Notes: generated by a model not told the origin, from the letters alone. A DNA stretch of 64,000 bases from Desmonostoc vinosum HA7617-LM4 (GCA_019359515.1 JAHHHC010000012.1:62001-126000), one strand, 5' to 3'. Shown: positions 35,016 through 45,030, numbered from the stretch's first letter. Numbers and translations: made by a program.

Positions 35016-35118
35016 TAAGCTAAAAAACATCTAAATTACATAATCAAATTAAATAAAACTCTTGTGGAGTGGGCATCTTGCCCGCTCTAATTATGCAAGT
35101 TATATGTGGAACAGCTTA
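35016..35118. mobile_element. MITE-like element, family A, copy 3 (103 bp)
   Basis: Same extent and ends as copies 1 and 2. The central stem reads GAGTGGGC/GCCCGCTC in place of GGGTGGGC/GCCCGCCC, so the two differences compensate and pairing is kept. The flanks TTGA and GACG are like those of copy 2 (CGA, GATG). Confidence 0.8.
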
Positions 35119-35197
35119 GACGTACAAAAAATATTGCTTTTTTGGCTGGATAAGAGTTAGAGATAATCGTCTATCCCAACGGCAATTGGAGATTTGT

Positions 35198-35410
35198 ATG
35201 AGTAACAAACCTGATTTCAACACTTTATCTCGTGCTGAACTTTGTTCATATATTCTTGAGAATAGAAATGATGAATAAGCTTTAGAAATCTATTTAAATA
35301 AATTTCAAAATCCAACCAGCCCAATACACCCAGCACCAAAAACAATTGAGGATTTAGAATCTTTTCCAAATTTACATCAGGAAGAAATCGAACGCCGTCA
35401 TCACGCCTAG
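35198..35410 (+). pseudogene. Small DUF6887-like gene with an internal stop codon
   Basis: From ATG 35198 the frame reads MSNKPDFNTLSRAELCSYIL then ENRNDE, a TAA at 35276-35278, and then continues in the same frame as ALEIYLNKFQNPTSPIHPAP, KTIEDLESFPNLHQEEIERR to a TAG at 35410. Total length is exactly 71 codons, GGAGA precedes the ATG, and intact cyanobacterial relatives have E or Q before ALxIY, so a single CAA/GAA to TAA change explains it. The family is small and of unknown function. Confidence 0.7.
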
Positions 35411-35414
35411 CCAC

Positions 35415-35502
35415 AACCAAGCAAAAGTCCTTCTTTGCGTTCTCTTCTCTGCGTCTCTGCGCCTCTGCGTGAAACAAAAAAATATTTATGCAAGAGGTCT
35501 AT
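35415..35502. repeat. CTTTGCGTTCTCTTCTCTGCG repeat, uninterrupted copy
   Basis: CAAAAGTCCTTCTTTGCGTT, CTCTTCTCTGCGTCTCTGCG, CCTCTGCGTG and TTTATGCAAGAGGTCTATT appear without interruption. The same sequence at 46424-46622 is split by about 119 bp. Confidence 0.8.
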
Positions 35503-35724
35503 TATTAAGGGTCATGTGTTTGCTCTGGTGACATGCTAAATCATTTGATTTTTATCTGATGGCAGCAAAAATTATTCAGCCAATAAAAAAGTGATCATTT
35601 AATTGTTAATTTTTGTAAACTTAAGGTCTTAGATACTAGAAACCTGATATCTAGATAGCTAAACTAACTAAGAGTGCATCTGTACTGTTATTTATTTAAA
35701 AGTAGATGTGGCGCTATAGCCTCG

Positions 35725-38700
35725 ATGATCCCAGTACAACTTATCCTCAAAAACTTCCTTAGTTACCGTGATGCAACTTTAGATTTTCGTGGTTTGCATA
35801 CGGCTTGTATTTGTGGTTCTAATGGCGCGGGTAAATCTTCCCTCTTGGAAGCAATTACTTGGGCAATTTGGGGCGAAAGCCGTGCTGCTGCTGAGGATGA
35901 TGTCATCCATGCAGGCTCAAAAGAAGTTCGGGTTGATTTTACTTTCCAAAGTAACGAACAAAAATATCGGGTGATTCGCACACGAATTCGGGGTGCTAGT
36001 AGTGTCTTGGAATTTCAAATAGAAACACCTTCAGGCTTTCGCCCTCTCACTGGCAAAGGAGTCAGGGCAACGCAGGATTTGATTCTAGAACATATTAAAT
36101 TGGATTACGATACTTTTATCAATTCTGCTTACTTGCGTCAAGGTCGTGCAGACGAATTCATGCTCAAGCGCCCCACTGAACGCAAAGAAATTTTAGCAGA
36201 GTTGTTAAAGCTCAACCAATACGATGAATTAGAAGAACGGGCAAAAGAATCTTCGCGGCAGTTTAAAGCACGGGTTGAGGAATTAGAACGTTCTTTAGAC
36301 TCGATCAAAGTTCAACTGCAACAGCGTGAGACAACCCAAGCGCAAAGAGACGAGTTAGAAGCTGAACACAACCAATTACAACAAGTACAAGCTTTTGACA
36401 CTATTCAATTACAAAGTTTACAAGTGGTGCAGCACCAGCGCCAAGGCTGGGAGCAACAGTTGAGCTTTGTCAGGCAGCAGTACCAAAATCTTACCCAAGA
36501 TTGCGATCGCCTCCAACAAGAGCAGTCAGCAATTGGTAGTCAGCGAGCAGATTTAGGGGCAATCTTAAATCGGGAAGCTGAGATTAAAACCGGATATACT
36601 CAGTATCAAAATTTACAATGTCAAGAAGAAGCCTTTGCTACTAAATTTGAAGCATACACCCGTGCTGGGCAGACTCGCCAACAAAAGCAACAACAACTGC
36701 TCAAACAAATCCACGAAATCGAACGGCAACTACAACAAGCCCAGGCTCAACTAGAAGCTTTGGGGCAACAAGAGCGCGAAATTCAGCAAACTCTGACAAA
36801 ATCAGGTGAAGTAGAAACGGCTTTAGCACAGCTAGCCGCCGCACGTCGCCATGTTGCTCATTTAGATCAACTACAAATGCAAGTGGCTCCTTTGTTGCAA
36901 CAACGAGCAACTTTACAAAGCCAACTAGATCGTACCCAAGCTGGTTTAGTAGCACGACTCGAACAACTACAAGCTACCGAAGATCAACTGCAACGCACCT
37001 CACGCCGTCAACCACAACTCCAACAAGCGGTAATGGATGTAGCAGTGCAAATTGAGGAGTTGGAGAAAAAACGGGTTTACCTGCAAAGGGTACAAGAAAA
37101 AGGACAAGAAAGGCGTCACTTCATTGAACGTCTGCAAGCACACCAACGAGACTATGAAAAATTACTAGGAGAACTAGAGCAAAAACTGCAAATGCTCCAG
37201 AATCCTGATGCGCTTTGTCCCTTGTGCGAACGCCCACTAGATGAACACCACTGGAACCGCGTGGTGGAAAAAACTCAAGTTGAGTTACAAGATACTCAAG
37301 GGCAATTTTGGGTGGTGCGAGAACAAATGGCTGTTTCGGACAGAGAAATTCAGGTACTGAGGCAGGAATACCGTGAAATATCGCAACACTTGGCAGCTTA
37401 CGATACCTTGCGCGAACAACGGGGACAGTTGGCAGCCCAGTTAGAAGCAACAACAGATGTCCAACAACAATTACAGCAAATCGCCCACGAAAAGCAGCAC
37501 TTAGAGCGATCGCTACAAGCTGGTGATTACGCGCCCAATCAACAAGCTGAGCTACAACAGCTCAATCAATATCTGCAACAACTCAATTACAATGAACAAG
37601 ACCACGCTTTGGCTCGTAGTGAAGTAGAACGCTGGCGCTGGGCAGAGATTAAACAAGGGCAGATTAAGGATGCTACAAAGCGACAAACACAATTAGCTAT
37701 TCGCAAACCAGAGTTACAAGCCACTATTACTCAATTACAAACCAGAATTAAGCAAGAGGAAATAGATTCTGATTGTGCCAAACAAATCGCGGCACTTGAT
37801 CGCCATATTGCTGAGATTGGCTACAGTTCAGAGCAACACAATAATTTACGTCTGGCTGTTAAGCAAGCTCAATCTTGGCATTTGCGCTATCAACAATTGT
37901 TATCGGCTCAGCAACAGTACCCCCAACTGCAAGTAAGATTGCAAGAGTTGGAGAGTTCGAGAAATGCCAGATTAACTGAACGGCAGCAACTTGCAAATCA
38001 AATCGAAAGTATTGTCCAACAGCTAGAAGCAACAGCCAATCCCACAGCCCAAATCCAAGCTATAGAGCAACAGCTGGCAATACGTAGGCGGCAACTTGAT
38101 GAGCAAATAACCAAGTTGGGACGTTTAGAACAACTGGCTCATCAGTTGGAAACGTTGCAAATTCAATATGAACAACAGCAGCAACAACTACAAGCTGCGA
38201 AAAAACAACATCGTATTTATCAGGAATTAGCGCAAGCTTTTGGTAAAAATGGTATCCAAGCACTGATGATTGAGAATGTGCTTCCGCAACTAGAAGCGCA
38301 GACAAATCAATTACTGTCTCGTCTGAGTGCTAATCAGTTACATGTACAATTTATTACGCAAAAAGCCGGACGCAGTGGCAAGTCAACAAAGAAAAACGCC
38401 AAGCTGATAGACACATTAGATATATTAATCGCTGATGCCAGAGGCACGCGAGCTTATGAAACTTACTCTGGTGGGGAGGCATTTAGAATCAACTTTGCTA
38501 TCCGTTTAGCTTTAGCGAAATTATTGGCACAACGAGCAGGAGCAGCATTGCAATTGCTGATTGTCGATGAAGGGTTTGGTACCCAGGATGCTGAAGGATG
38601 CGATCGCCTGATTGCAGCCATAAATGCGATCGCTTCTGATTTTGCTTGCATCCTCACCGTTACTCATATGCCCCATCTCAAAGAAGCCTTTCAAGCCCGA

Positions 38701-38751
38701 ATTGAAGTTAATAAAACTCAGCAAGGTTCACAACTGCATCTGTTAATTTAA
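35725..38751 (+). CDS. sbcC: SbcC/Rad50-like ATPase (SbcCD nuclease subunit C)
   Basis: With SbcD this SMC-like ATPase processes DNA ends and hairpins. The protein of 1008 residues (from ATG 35725, MIPVQLILKNFLSYRDATLD) has Walker A GSNGAGKS (about 31-38), two very long Gln/Leu-rich coiled coils, a zinc hook CPLCERPL (about 498-505), the ABC signature YSGGEAFRINFA and Walker B LLIVDEGFGTQD. A GTG at 35674 would add 17 residues outside the family's normal start. No sbcD is adjacent. The high Gln content reflects codon and coiled-coil bias. Confidence 0.92.
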   Translation: MIPVQLILKNFLSYRDATLDFRGLHTACICGSNGAGKSSLLEAITWAIWGESRAAAEDDVIHAGSKEVRVDFTFQSNEQKYRVIRTRIRGASSVLEFQIETPSGFRPLTGKGVRATQDLILEHIKLDYDTFINSAYLRQGRADEFMLKRPTERKEILAELLKLNQYDELEERAKESSRQFKARVEELERSLDSIKVQLQQRETTQAQRDELEAEHNQLQQVQAFDTIQLQSLQVVQHQRQGWEQQLSFVRQQYQNLTQDCDRLQQEQSAIGSQRADLGAILNREAEIKTGYTQYQNLQCQEEAFATKFEAYTRAGQTRQQKQQQLLKQIHEIERQLQQAQAQLEALGQQEREIQQTLTKSGEVETALAQLAAARRHVAHLDQLQMQVAPLLQQRATLQSQLDRTQAGLVARLEQLQATEDQLQRTSRRQPQLQQAVMDVAVQIEELEKKRVYLQRVQEKGQERRHFIERLQAHQRDYEKLLGELEQKLQMLQNPDALCPLCERPLDEHHWNRVVEKTQVELQDTQGQFWVVREQMAVSDREIQVLRQEYREISQHLAAYDTLREQRGQLAAQLEATTDVQQQLQQIAHEKQHLERSLQAGDYAPNQQAELQQLNQYLQQLNYNEQDHALARSEVERWRWAEIKQGQIKDATKRQTQLAIRKPELQATITQLQTRIKQEEIDSDCAKQIAALDRHIAEIGYSSEQHNNLRLAVKQAQSWHLRYQQLLSAQQQYPQLQVRLQELESSRNARLTERQQLANQIESIVQQLEATANPTAQIQAIEQQLAIRRRQLDEQITKLGRLEQLAHQLETLQIQYEQQQQQLQAAKKQHRIYQELAQAFGKNGIQALMIENVLPQLEAQTNQLLSRLSANQLHVQFITQKAGRSGKSTKKNAKLIDTLDILIADARGTRAYETYSGGEAFRINFAIRLALAKLLAQRAGAALQLLIVDEGFGTQDAEGCDRLIAAINAIASDFACILTVTHMPHLKEAFQARIEVNKTQQGSQLHLLI

Positions 38752-39285
38752 TAATTTGTGTGCAAAAAAACAGAAAAACTCAAAAAGCTTAAGTTCCATC
38801 TCAAAATCTAGATTTTCACTGGTAAAGATGGTTCAAAATTGGCAATTATGACCAAGTAGATGGTTATTATATGCTTACTTGTTTTGATAGAAATAGCATA
38901 TTTATAACGATTGAGAGTTAGTACAAGAAACAACAAATAAATACGTGTGTTTACCAAGTTGATTGATTGCAAGTTTTTAGACTCAGGCTGTGTTGGTATC
39001 AATAACATGAGTCCAATATACCCTAAACTTTCATTACGACTTCGTGGTACTTGTATTTAATTTAACACGATTTTTGCTGATGTATAAAATCTGTCATTAT
39101 AATAATTAGAAAATTTTTTACTAAATTATAAAAACAGAGTTTAAATTAACTTTAAGAAAGGAGAAAAATAATATTAAGATCTAAAAAAAGTTTCAATATC
39201 CCTAAATAAAAAGCAAGTGCTGAGCAATTACTAAAAAATATATAAACATAAAAATCATAAATCATATAATAAAGCAGAGACTACA
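38752..39285. other. AT-rich intergenic region, no gene seen
   Basis: The 534 bp become increasingly A/T-rich towards the GGDEF-EAL gene and would hold its promoter and a long leader. I see no known riboswitch core, strong hairpin or coding frame. Confidence 0.5.
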
Positions 39286-41817
39286 ATGGTACTGTTGATG
39301 CTTGGTGTATTTACCTGCTTAGGAGCAAAATTCCTCGCCCTATGTATCTCCAAATCTCTATGGTCACTAAAAAATATTAACTTTGACAAAGTTAGTAAAA
39401 ACGACAAAAGTAAAGCGAAAAAAACTCGCAAACGGACAAAAAGAATAGCTCTAAATTCTAGCGATCGCTACCTAGATGCACTTGTAAAAGTAGAAAGTTC
39501 CCTACTAACTTTTGATGGTAGTACCAATTGCTACATAAAAGTTTTGCAAATTTTAGGAAAAGTTTGCAGAGCTAATCGGATTTATATATGTGAAGTAAAT
39601 AATCATGAAAATGACAATTTAGAAATTCATCCCAAAGCAGAATGGTGTGCCAAAGGTATGCAGTTGCGAAGTGACAACTTTTGTTGGCAAAACCTTGCTG
39701 ATAAATGTTTTTCACATTGGTTACACAGACTAGTAGAAGGCAACATCATTACCGACGTAGTGACAGAATTTAGTAAATCAGAACGTGAGATTTTAGAACA
39801 GCAAGGTGTAAAAACGATCTTGACTTTACCAATCATTGTCAAGGATCAGTTTATAGGTTTTATTAGCTTTGATGACTGTATAGTAGCGCAGGCTTGGGAA
39901 GTGCAAGAAATAACATTTTTGCAAGCAGTAGTGGGTGCGCTATCCTTGGCAAATGAACGCTTGTTAGTAGAAGATGCAATACAAACAGTCATTTTCCAAA
40001 ATAAAAATTTTACTTCTCAATTGGAAAACACCATCTGGGAGCGTACTGCCAAATTACATGCAGAGATTGCAGAACGTCAGCGTGTACAAGCTGAACTAGA
40101 AAAACTTTTGTCTTTACAACAAGCAACCCTGGAATCTGCAAATGATGGGATTTTATTGCTAGATAGTCAAGGCAAAATTACGGGTTTTAATCAAAAGTTT
40201 ATCCAAATTTGGGGTATTCCTGAGTCGTTGATGAAGTCAGGAAATTACAAACAAGCACTCAGAGTAGCACTAAAACAGTTAGAAAAACCCAGAAAGTATC
40301 TTGCCAGAATTAAGGAAATATACCTGACTTTAGAGGCGCAAACTGATGATAGTAATGATGCGATCGCATTTCAAGACGGGAGAGTATTTGAGCTTTATTC
40401 TCAACCGCAGTGCTTTGAAGGCAAAATTATTGGTAGAGTTTGGAGTTTTCATGATGTTACTGCCTACAAGTATGCAGAAGCCAAAATTCGTTATCAAGCT
40501 TCTCATGATTCTTTAACAAATCTACCTAATCGATTGCTATTCAATGAACAACTTGCAGAATCGTTAACACAAGCTTGTCAAAGTGGTAAGAATTTAGCTG
40601 TTTGTTTTTTGGATTTAGACCGCTTCAAAACTATTAACAATACATTAGGTCATGTTGTCGGTGATCAATTATTGCAAAATGTCGCCCAACGTCTCACAAC
40701 ATGTCTGCGATCGGGTGATGCCATTGCCCGTTGGGGTGGTGACGAATTTATCCTAATTTTACATGAAATTAGTGATGCTAAAGATGCTGCTTATATTCAA
40801 GAGCGGATATTAGCAGCTTTCAAAACTGGATTTAATATAGAAAATCACTGCCTGCACATCAGCGCTAGTGTAGGAGTCGCTCTCTATCCCATCCATGGAG
40901 AAGATGCAGAAACCCTAGTTAAACATGCTGATGCTGCACTGTATCGTGTTAAATTACAAGGACGCAACAACTATCAAGTTTATAACTCGGCTATCAATTC
41001 ACACACTTCAGAATTATTAATCTTAGAAAACAGTTTGCATTATGCTTTAGAACGGCAAGAATTTGAAGTTTACTATCAACCACAAGTTAAGACTAGTACG
41101 GGTGAGATTCCTACGATGGAAGCTTTACTGCGTTGGCAACATCCTGAACTAGGTTTAATTCCTCCAGAAAAATTTATTCCCCTTGCTGAAGAAACGGGAT
41201 TGATTGTTCCCATTGGCGAATGGGTTTTAAGAACTGCTTGCGCTCAAAATAAAGCTTGGCAAGAAACTTTTGGCTTATCATCACTATCAGTAGCTGTTAA
41301 CCTTTCGGTAAGACAATTTAAACAACCCGATTTAGTTAATATGGTGGCACAAATTCTATCAGAAACTAAATTGAAACCCCATTATTTGGAACTAGAAATT
41401 ACCGAAAGTGTTGCTATGCAAAATATAGCTTTAACCAAAGCCATTCTGAGTGAATTGTGTAATCTTGGTGTTTCTCTCTCCATTGATGACTTCGGTACTG
41501 GATATTGCTCTTTAAGTTATCTCAAGAATTTTCCTATTCATTCATTAAAAATTGATAGATCTTTTGTGCGCGATTTAACTAGTGATACTAACGACGCTGC
41601 TATCACAACTGCAATCATCGCTTTAGCTCACGGACTCAATCTTGCAGTCGTTGCTGAAGGAGTAGAAACTGAAGAACAACGTAATTTATTACGAGTTATT
41701 GAATGCGAACTCATGCAAGGGCATCTTTTTAGTCATCCTGTATCTGCTGAGGATGCCTCAATATTATTAAGAAAGTGGAAATCTCACAAAATTAATACAA
41801 CCTATCTAGTTGCGTAG
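39286..41817 (+). CDS. GAF-PAS-GGDEF-EAL cyclic di-GMP turnover protein
   Basis: The 843-residue protein starts with a hydrophobic segment (about 1-22), then a GAF domain (about 60-225), a short coiled coil, a PAS domain (about 275-395), a GGDEF diguanylate cyclase domain with intact RWGGDEF (about 482-488) and an EAL phosphodiesterase domain with MEALLRW (about 610) and the DDFGTGYCSLSYL loop. Both catalytic motifs are present, so it may synthesise or degrade c-di-GMP according to the sensory input. No RxxD inhibitory site was checked. It is monocistronic, ending at a bidirectional terminator. Confidence 0.93.
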   Translation: MVLLMLGVFTCLGAKFLALCISKSLWSLKNINFDKVSKNDKSKAKKTRKRTKRIALNSSDRYLDALVKVESSLLTFDGSTNCYIKVLQILGKVCRANRIYICEVNNHENDNLEIHPKAEWCAKGMQLRSDNFCWQNLADKCFSHWLHRLVEGNIITDVVTEFSKSEREILEQQGVKTILTLPIIVKDQFIGFISFDDCIVAQAWEVQEITFLQAVVGALSLANERLLVEDAIQTVIFQNKNFTSQLENTIWERTAKLHAEIAERQRVQAELEKLLSLQQATLESANDGILLLDSQGKITGFNQKFIQIWGIPESLMKSGNYKQALRVALKQLEKPRKYLARIKEIYLTLEAQTDDSNDAIAFQDGRVFELYSQPQCFEGKIIGRVWSFHDVTAYKYAEAKIRYQASHDSLTNLPNRLLFNEQLAESLTQACQSGKNLAVCFLDLDRFKTINNTLGHVVGDQLLQNVAQRLTTCLRSGDAIARWGGDEFILILHEISDAKDAAYIQERILAAFKTGFNIENHCLHISASVGVALYPIHGEDAETLVKHADAALYRVKLQGRNNYQVYNSAINSHTSELLILENSLHYALERQEFEVYYQPQVKTSTGEIPTMEALLRWQHPELGLIPPEKFIPLAEETGLIVPIGEWVLRTACAQNKAWQETFGLSSLSVAVNLSVRQFKQPDLVNMVAQILSETKLKPHYLELEITESVAMQNIALTKAILSELCNLGVSLSIDDFGTGYCSLSYLKNFPIHSLKIDRSFVRDLTSDTNDAAITTAIIALAHGLNLAVVAEGVETEEQRNLLRVIECELMQGHLFSHPVSAEDASILLRKWKSHKINTTYLVA

Positions 41818-41856
41818 CAGTCCCCAGTACCTAATCCCAAGTCCCTTTGACATTAA

Positions 41857-41888
41857 AGGAGTCAGGATAATTACATATCCTGACTCCT
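41857..41888. terminator. Bidirectional terminator hairpin
   Basis: AGGAGTCAGGAT (41857-41868) pairs exactly with ATCCTGACTCCT (41877-41888) over an 8-base loop. It lies between two convergent genes (stops at 41817 and 41947). The minus strand continues into TTTAATG. Confidence 0.75.
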
Positions 41889-41946
41889 AACTTCTTGCTT
41901 AACGAAGCAAAATTGTATCTATTTCAATCTACTTATTTGCTTGGCT

Positions 41947-42402
41947 CTAATCCCAATCGGGGATTTGTGCATCTTCACCACCAATACCGATGCCGGTATT
42001 ATATATTTCAGCATCAGTAAGATTGAGGTTATTCATTGATGCTCCATACACATTTGAATCGTTGATTGTAGCCTTAGTAAAATTAACCCCATTGAGATTA
42101 GCTTGCTTGAAGTTGACATTAGTCACAAACGCGGATGTTAAGTTAGCGCCTTTCAAGTTAGCACGAGTGAGATCAGCACCTTCAAGATTGGCTCCAGTAA
42201 GGTTGGCTCCTTGAAGATTAGCTCCTCTCAAGTCGGCACCAATTAAATGAGCGCCACTGAGGTTAACTCCTGATAGGTTGCACCGATTACATTCCCCAGT
42301 TGAAAACAGTTTTTGTAAATCCTGCGGATTCTCTGCTTGAACCGAGCCAGAGAAAAAGAGGGGAGTTGCTAAGGCTATGGCCGCTAGTAGCTGGAGTTTC
42401 AT
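41947..42402 (-). CDS. Exported pentapeptide-repeat protein
   Basis: The 151-residue precursor has a signal peptide (MKLQLLAAIALATPLFFSGS, cut after VQA) and then about 16 A(D/N)LxX pentapeptides such as GADLRGANLQGANLTGANLE, which fold as a right-handed quadrilateral beta helix. There is a CNRC pair just before the repeats. Such proteins are common in the cyanobacterial periplasm or thylakoid lumen; the function is unknown. The acidic C-terminus (GGEDAQIPDWD) is outside the helix. Confidence 0.85.
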   Translation of the reverse strand: MKLQLLAAIALATPLFFSGSVQAENPQDLQKLFSTGECNRCNLSGVNLSGAHLIGADLRGANLQGANLTGANLEGADLTRANLKGANLTSAFVTNVNFKQANLNGVNFTKATINDSNVYGASMNNLNLTDAEIYNTGIGIGGEDAQIPDWD

Positions 42403-42795
42403 AATTTTCCCCCTTTATAATCAGTATTGCGTCCGTTCTTTCCCTCACGGCTCTATTATCTCACTAAACTGCTTGATGATTGTAGATTGACCTCACAATT
42501 TGGTTGTGATATGAAACCAATATTATGAAACTACCAAAAATATTATTTGCGCCCATTTTAAGCTGTTTTTGACCAAAAAAGTCTAAAAAATAGCCACTAT
42601 TAAATTAGTGTTAAAATTCTTAACGTGTTGCACTACTGGGCAGAGATTGCCTAGATTTTATAAGTATTTGTACTCTGTTAACCTGCCATTTTTTTCTTTA
42701 TCATTCCTGGCGGTAAAAAATCGGAAGTTAGCCAAACAGATTAGTCATGTAGCATGGGATAACTTCCTCACCATGTTGGAGTACAAAGGGGATAT
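42403..42795. other. Intergenic, no gene supported
   Basis: The 393 bp are upstream of the pentapeptide gene on the minus strand and downstream of the hydrolase. A 78-codon plus-strand frame from 42608 overlaps the hydrolase 3' end and has no recognisable features. No terminator is clear. Confidence 0.5.
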
Positions 42796-43677
42796 CTACA
42801 GTTGTGAAATACATAAGGATAACAGAAAGTCTCGCATGTACTGATTAACTAACTCAGGCTGTTCTTGCTGTACCCAATGACTACAATTAGGTATATATTT
42901 AATTTGCAGATCTCTAACATAAGCTGCCGTACCGTAGGTTAATTCTTTACCTAGTGCAGCATCATTTTCTCCCCAAATCATCAATGTTGGCACTTCCAAA
43001 ACGCCCCAATCTTGATTGAACATTTTCTGCTGAAAGATATTGCGGTAGTAGTTTAACATCGCGGTAATTGCGCCACGTTTGGCAGCAGCATTTTTGTATG
43101 CATCAATATCTGCTGGCGAAAATGCATTTTTATTAACTGCCATTCCTTTAAGTGCCATTTCAATAGCTCGATAATCTAAAGATTGTAAGAGTAGTTCTGG
43201 CAAAAATGGTAGTTGAAATAGGAAGATATAATTACTACGTAAAAGTTGTTGTGGAGTGCGTAAACTTTGGGCAAACTTGGCTGGATGAGGTAAGTTAAGT
43301 ACGATTAATCGTTCTACCAGATCAGGATATTGATAGGCGAAATTCCAAGCGATCGCACCACCCCAATCATGTCCTACTAATACACATTTTTGATATCCTA
43401 ATCCTTGAATTACTCCCTTAACATCTGCGACAAATTCATCCATAACATAAGCTGATTGCTCTTTTGGCTTATCACTATCGTTGTACCCACGCAAGTCAAG
43501 AGCAACAACTCGAAAATCTTTGGCAAATTCTTGTATTTGATGCCGCCAAGAGTACCAAAACTCAGGAAAACCATGCAACATCAACATCAAGGGGCCTTCT
43601 CCTTGAGTGACATAGTGTAAATTAATTCCGTTGGTGGGGATAAATTCGTGTTTCCAGGAAGTTTCGACTACAGACAT
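42796..43677 (-). CDS. Alpha/beta hydrolase, epoxide-hydrolase-like
   Basis: The 293-residue protein has the HGFPEFWYSWRHQ oxyanion motif (about 35-47), the nucleophile elbow GHDWGG (an Asp nucleophile, about 102-107) and the catalytic histidine in NCSHWVQQEQP near the C-terminus, with an acid in WGENDAALG. An Asp nucleophile with HGFPE is the pattern of soluble epoxide hydrolases and haloalkane dehalogenases, the former fitting better. The substrate is unknown. Its start is 6 bp from an interspersed repeat, which therefore forms its 5' flank. Confidence 0.85.
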   Translation of the reverse strand: MSVVETSWKHEFIPTNGINLHYVTQGEGPLMLMLHGFPEFWYSWRHQIQEFAKDFRVVALDLRGYNDSDKPKEQSAYVMDEFVADVKGVIQGLGYQKCVLVGHDWGGAIAWNFAYQYPDLVERLIVLNLPHPAKFAQSLRTPQQLLRSNYIFLFQLPFLPELLLQSLDYRAIEMALKGMAVNKNAFSPADIDAYKNAAAKRGAITAMLNYYRNIFQQKMFNQDWGVLEVPTLMIWGENDAALGKELTYGTAAYVRDLQIKYIPNCSHWVQQEQPELVNQYMRDFLLSLCISQL

Positions 43678-43683
43678 AATTAA

Positions 43684-43887
43684 ATAATTCGTAATTCGTA
43701 ATTCGTAATGACGCGACGCTCCTGTGTCGCTCTAAGCGAAGCTATGCCGTAGGCTTTACGCTGACGCTCGTACCGACGCTCGATGACTCGCTCTAAGCGA
43801 AGCTATGCCGCAGGCTTTACGCTACGCTATCGCTACCGCTTCGCTAACGCTATCGAGGACTCGCTACCGCTGCGAAGCGCGTAATTA
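43684..43887. repeat. Long TAATTCGTAATTCG/CGCTAACGC interspersed repeat
   Basis: Opens with TAATTCGTAATTCGTAATG and holds several variants of GCTCTAAGCGAAGCTATGCC, GTAGGCTTTACGCT and GCTAACGCTATCG before GCGTAATTA. It forms the 5' flank of the alpha/beta hydrolase gene. Confidence 0.8.
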
Positions 43888-44020
43888 AGTTTTGTAATGG
43901 GGATTGAGCGCAAAGTCACCAGGGGGTTTCCTCCGATCTGAACTTTAGTAAGACAGACCCTAACACAAAACCTGCCGATTATAGAACCGGGGAACTTAAA
44001 CCCACGGAACTAGTTGAATT
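43888..44020. repeat. Module with AAGTTTTGTAATGG ... ACTTAAACCCACGGAACT
   Basis: Both ends match the DNA at about 7280-7350: AAGTTTTGTAATGG at the left and GAACCGGGG(A/G)ACTTAAAC with CCACGGAACT at the right. The middle is longer here, with an insert CACCAGGGGGTTTCCTCC that replaces the hairpin's second arm. Confidence 0.65.
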
Positions 44021-44214
44021 TAACAATTAACACTTATTTAAGTAATAACGTTAATTTGAATAATACGCCTCTATTATTAGATATAAATATCTAAAATTTA
44101 ACTAATTAAAATCATTATAAATTTTAGTGAAAGCGGTACAAAACTTATCTTTTGATAGATGTGAACTTGAGATAAATATTGCTAAAAAAATAAATAAACT
44201 TCTCCCTAACTACC

Positions 44215-45030
44215 ATGTCACAACAACTGAGATATCATTCTTCATCGTGGGTTGAAAGACTAGCACGGTTTGGCTATATTTCTAAGGGAGTAGTTTACGG
44301 CGTTGTTGGTATCCTGGCAGCACAGGCGGCTTTTGGTACAGGTGGGAGAACAACAGATACTAAAGGCGCTCTTAGTACGATCGCTAATCAACCATTTGGT
44401 AAGTTTTTACTAGCTTTGGTAGCAATTGGCTTAATTGGATACGTATTGTGGCGTTTTTTTCAAGTAATTAAAGACCCTGAAAATAAAGGTAACGATGCCA
44501 AGGGTTTGGCACAACGAATCGGTTATGCAATTAATGGTTTTATTTATGCAGGTTTAGCCTTCAGTGCCATACGAATTATTAGCGGTTCTGGTGATGGTGG
44601 AAGTAGTAACTCTACCGAAGATTGGACTGCACGTTTGCTTTCTCAGCCCTTTGGTAAATGGTTAGTCGGAACTGTAGGAGTATTCATAATTGCTTTAGGT
44701 TTCTATCAGTTTTATCAAGCTTATAGTGTCAAATTTCGTAGAGAACTTGATTTATCTGAGTTAGATCACAGAGAAACTCAATGGCTGATTGGAATTTGTA
44801 GATTTGGTTTGTTAGCAAGGGGTATAGTATTCTGCATTATCGGTTGGTTTCTGATTCAAGCGGCAACTCAGTCAAATGCCGCTGCTGCTGGAGGGTTGGA
44901 TGAAGCGTTACAAACTCTCGCTCAACAGCCTTATGGTTCATGGCTTTTGGGCATTGTAGCTTTAGGTTTGGTTGCCTATGGAATCTATACAATAATTCAG
45001 GGGCGATACCGTCGCATAACTACAGGCTAG
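44215..45030 (+). CDS. DUF1206 membrane protein
   Basis: The 271-residue protein consists of three similar two-helix units, each starting RxGYxxKGVVYGVVG-like and ending QPFGK(F/W)LL: about 15-85, 100-170 and 190-265. That gives six membrane helices. This triplicated pattern is DUF1206; its function is unknown. It is monocistronic, preceded by 190 bp of AT-rich DNA after a repeat. Confidence 0.85.
   Translation: MSQQLRYHSSSWVERLARFGYISKGVVYGVVGILAAQAAFGTGGRTTDTKGALSTIANQPFGKFLLALVAIGLIGYVLWRFFQVIKDPENKGNDAKGLAQRIGYAINGFIYAGLAFSAIRIISGSGDGGSSNSTEDWTARLLSQPFGKWLVGTVGVFIIALGFYQFYQAYSVKFRRELDLSELDHRETQWLIGICRFGLLARGIVFCIIGWFLIQAATQSNAAAAGGLDEALQTLAQQPYGSWLLGIVALGLVAYGIYTIIQGRYRRITTG

Noticed and set aside
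36701-38305. Several minus-strand frames inside the SbcC-like gene
   Set aside because: They are antisense shadows of a Gln-rich coiled-coil coding sequence.
38752-39285. Possible c-di-GMP riboswitch ahead of the GGDEF-EAL gene
   Set aside because: No conserved riboswitch core could be found in the AT-rich leader.
42608-42844. 78-codon frame overlapping the 3' end of the alpha/beta hydrolase
   Set aside because: It overlaps a confident gene on the opposite strand and has no recognisable features.
43684-43887. Repeat array considered as a CRISPR array
   Set aside because: Units are irregular in length and spacing with no unique spacers of constant size, and the same units are scattered through the window.
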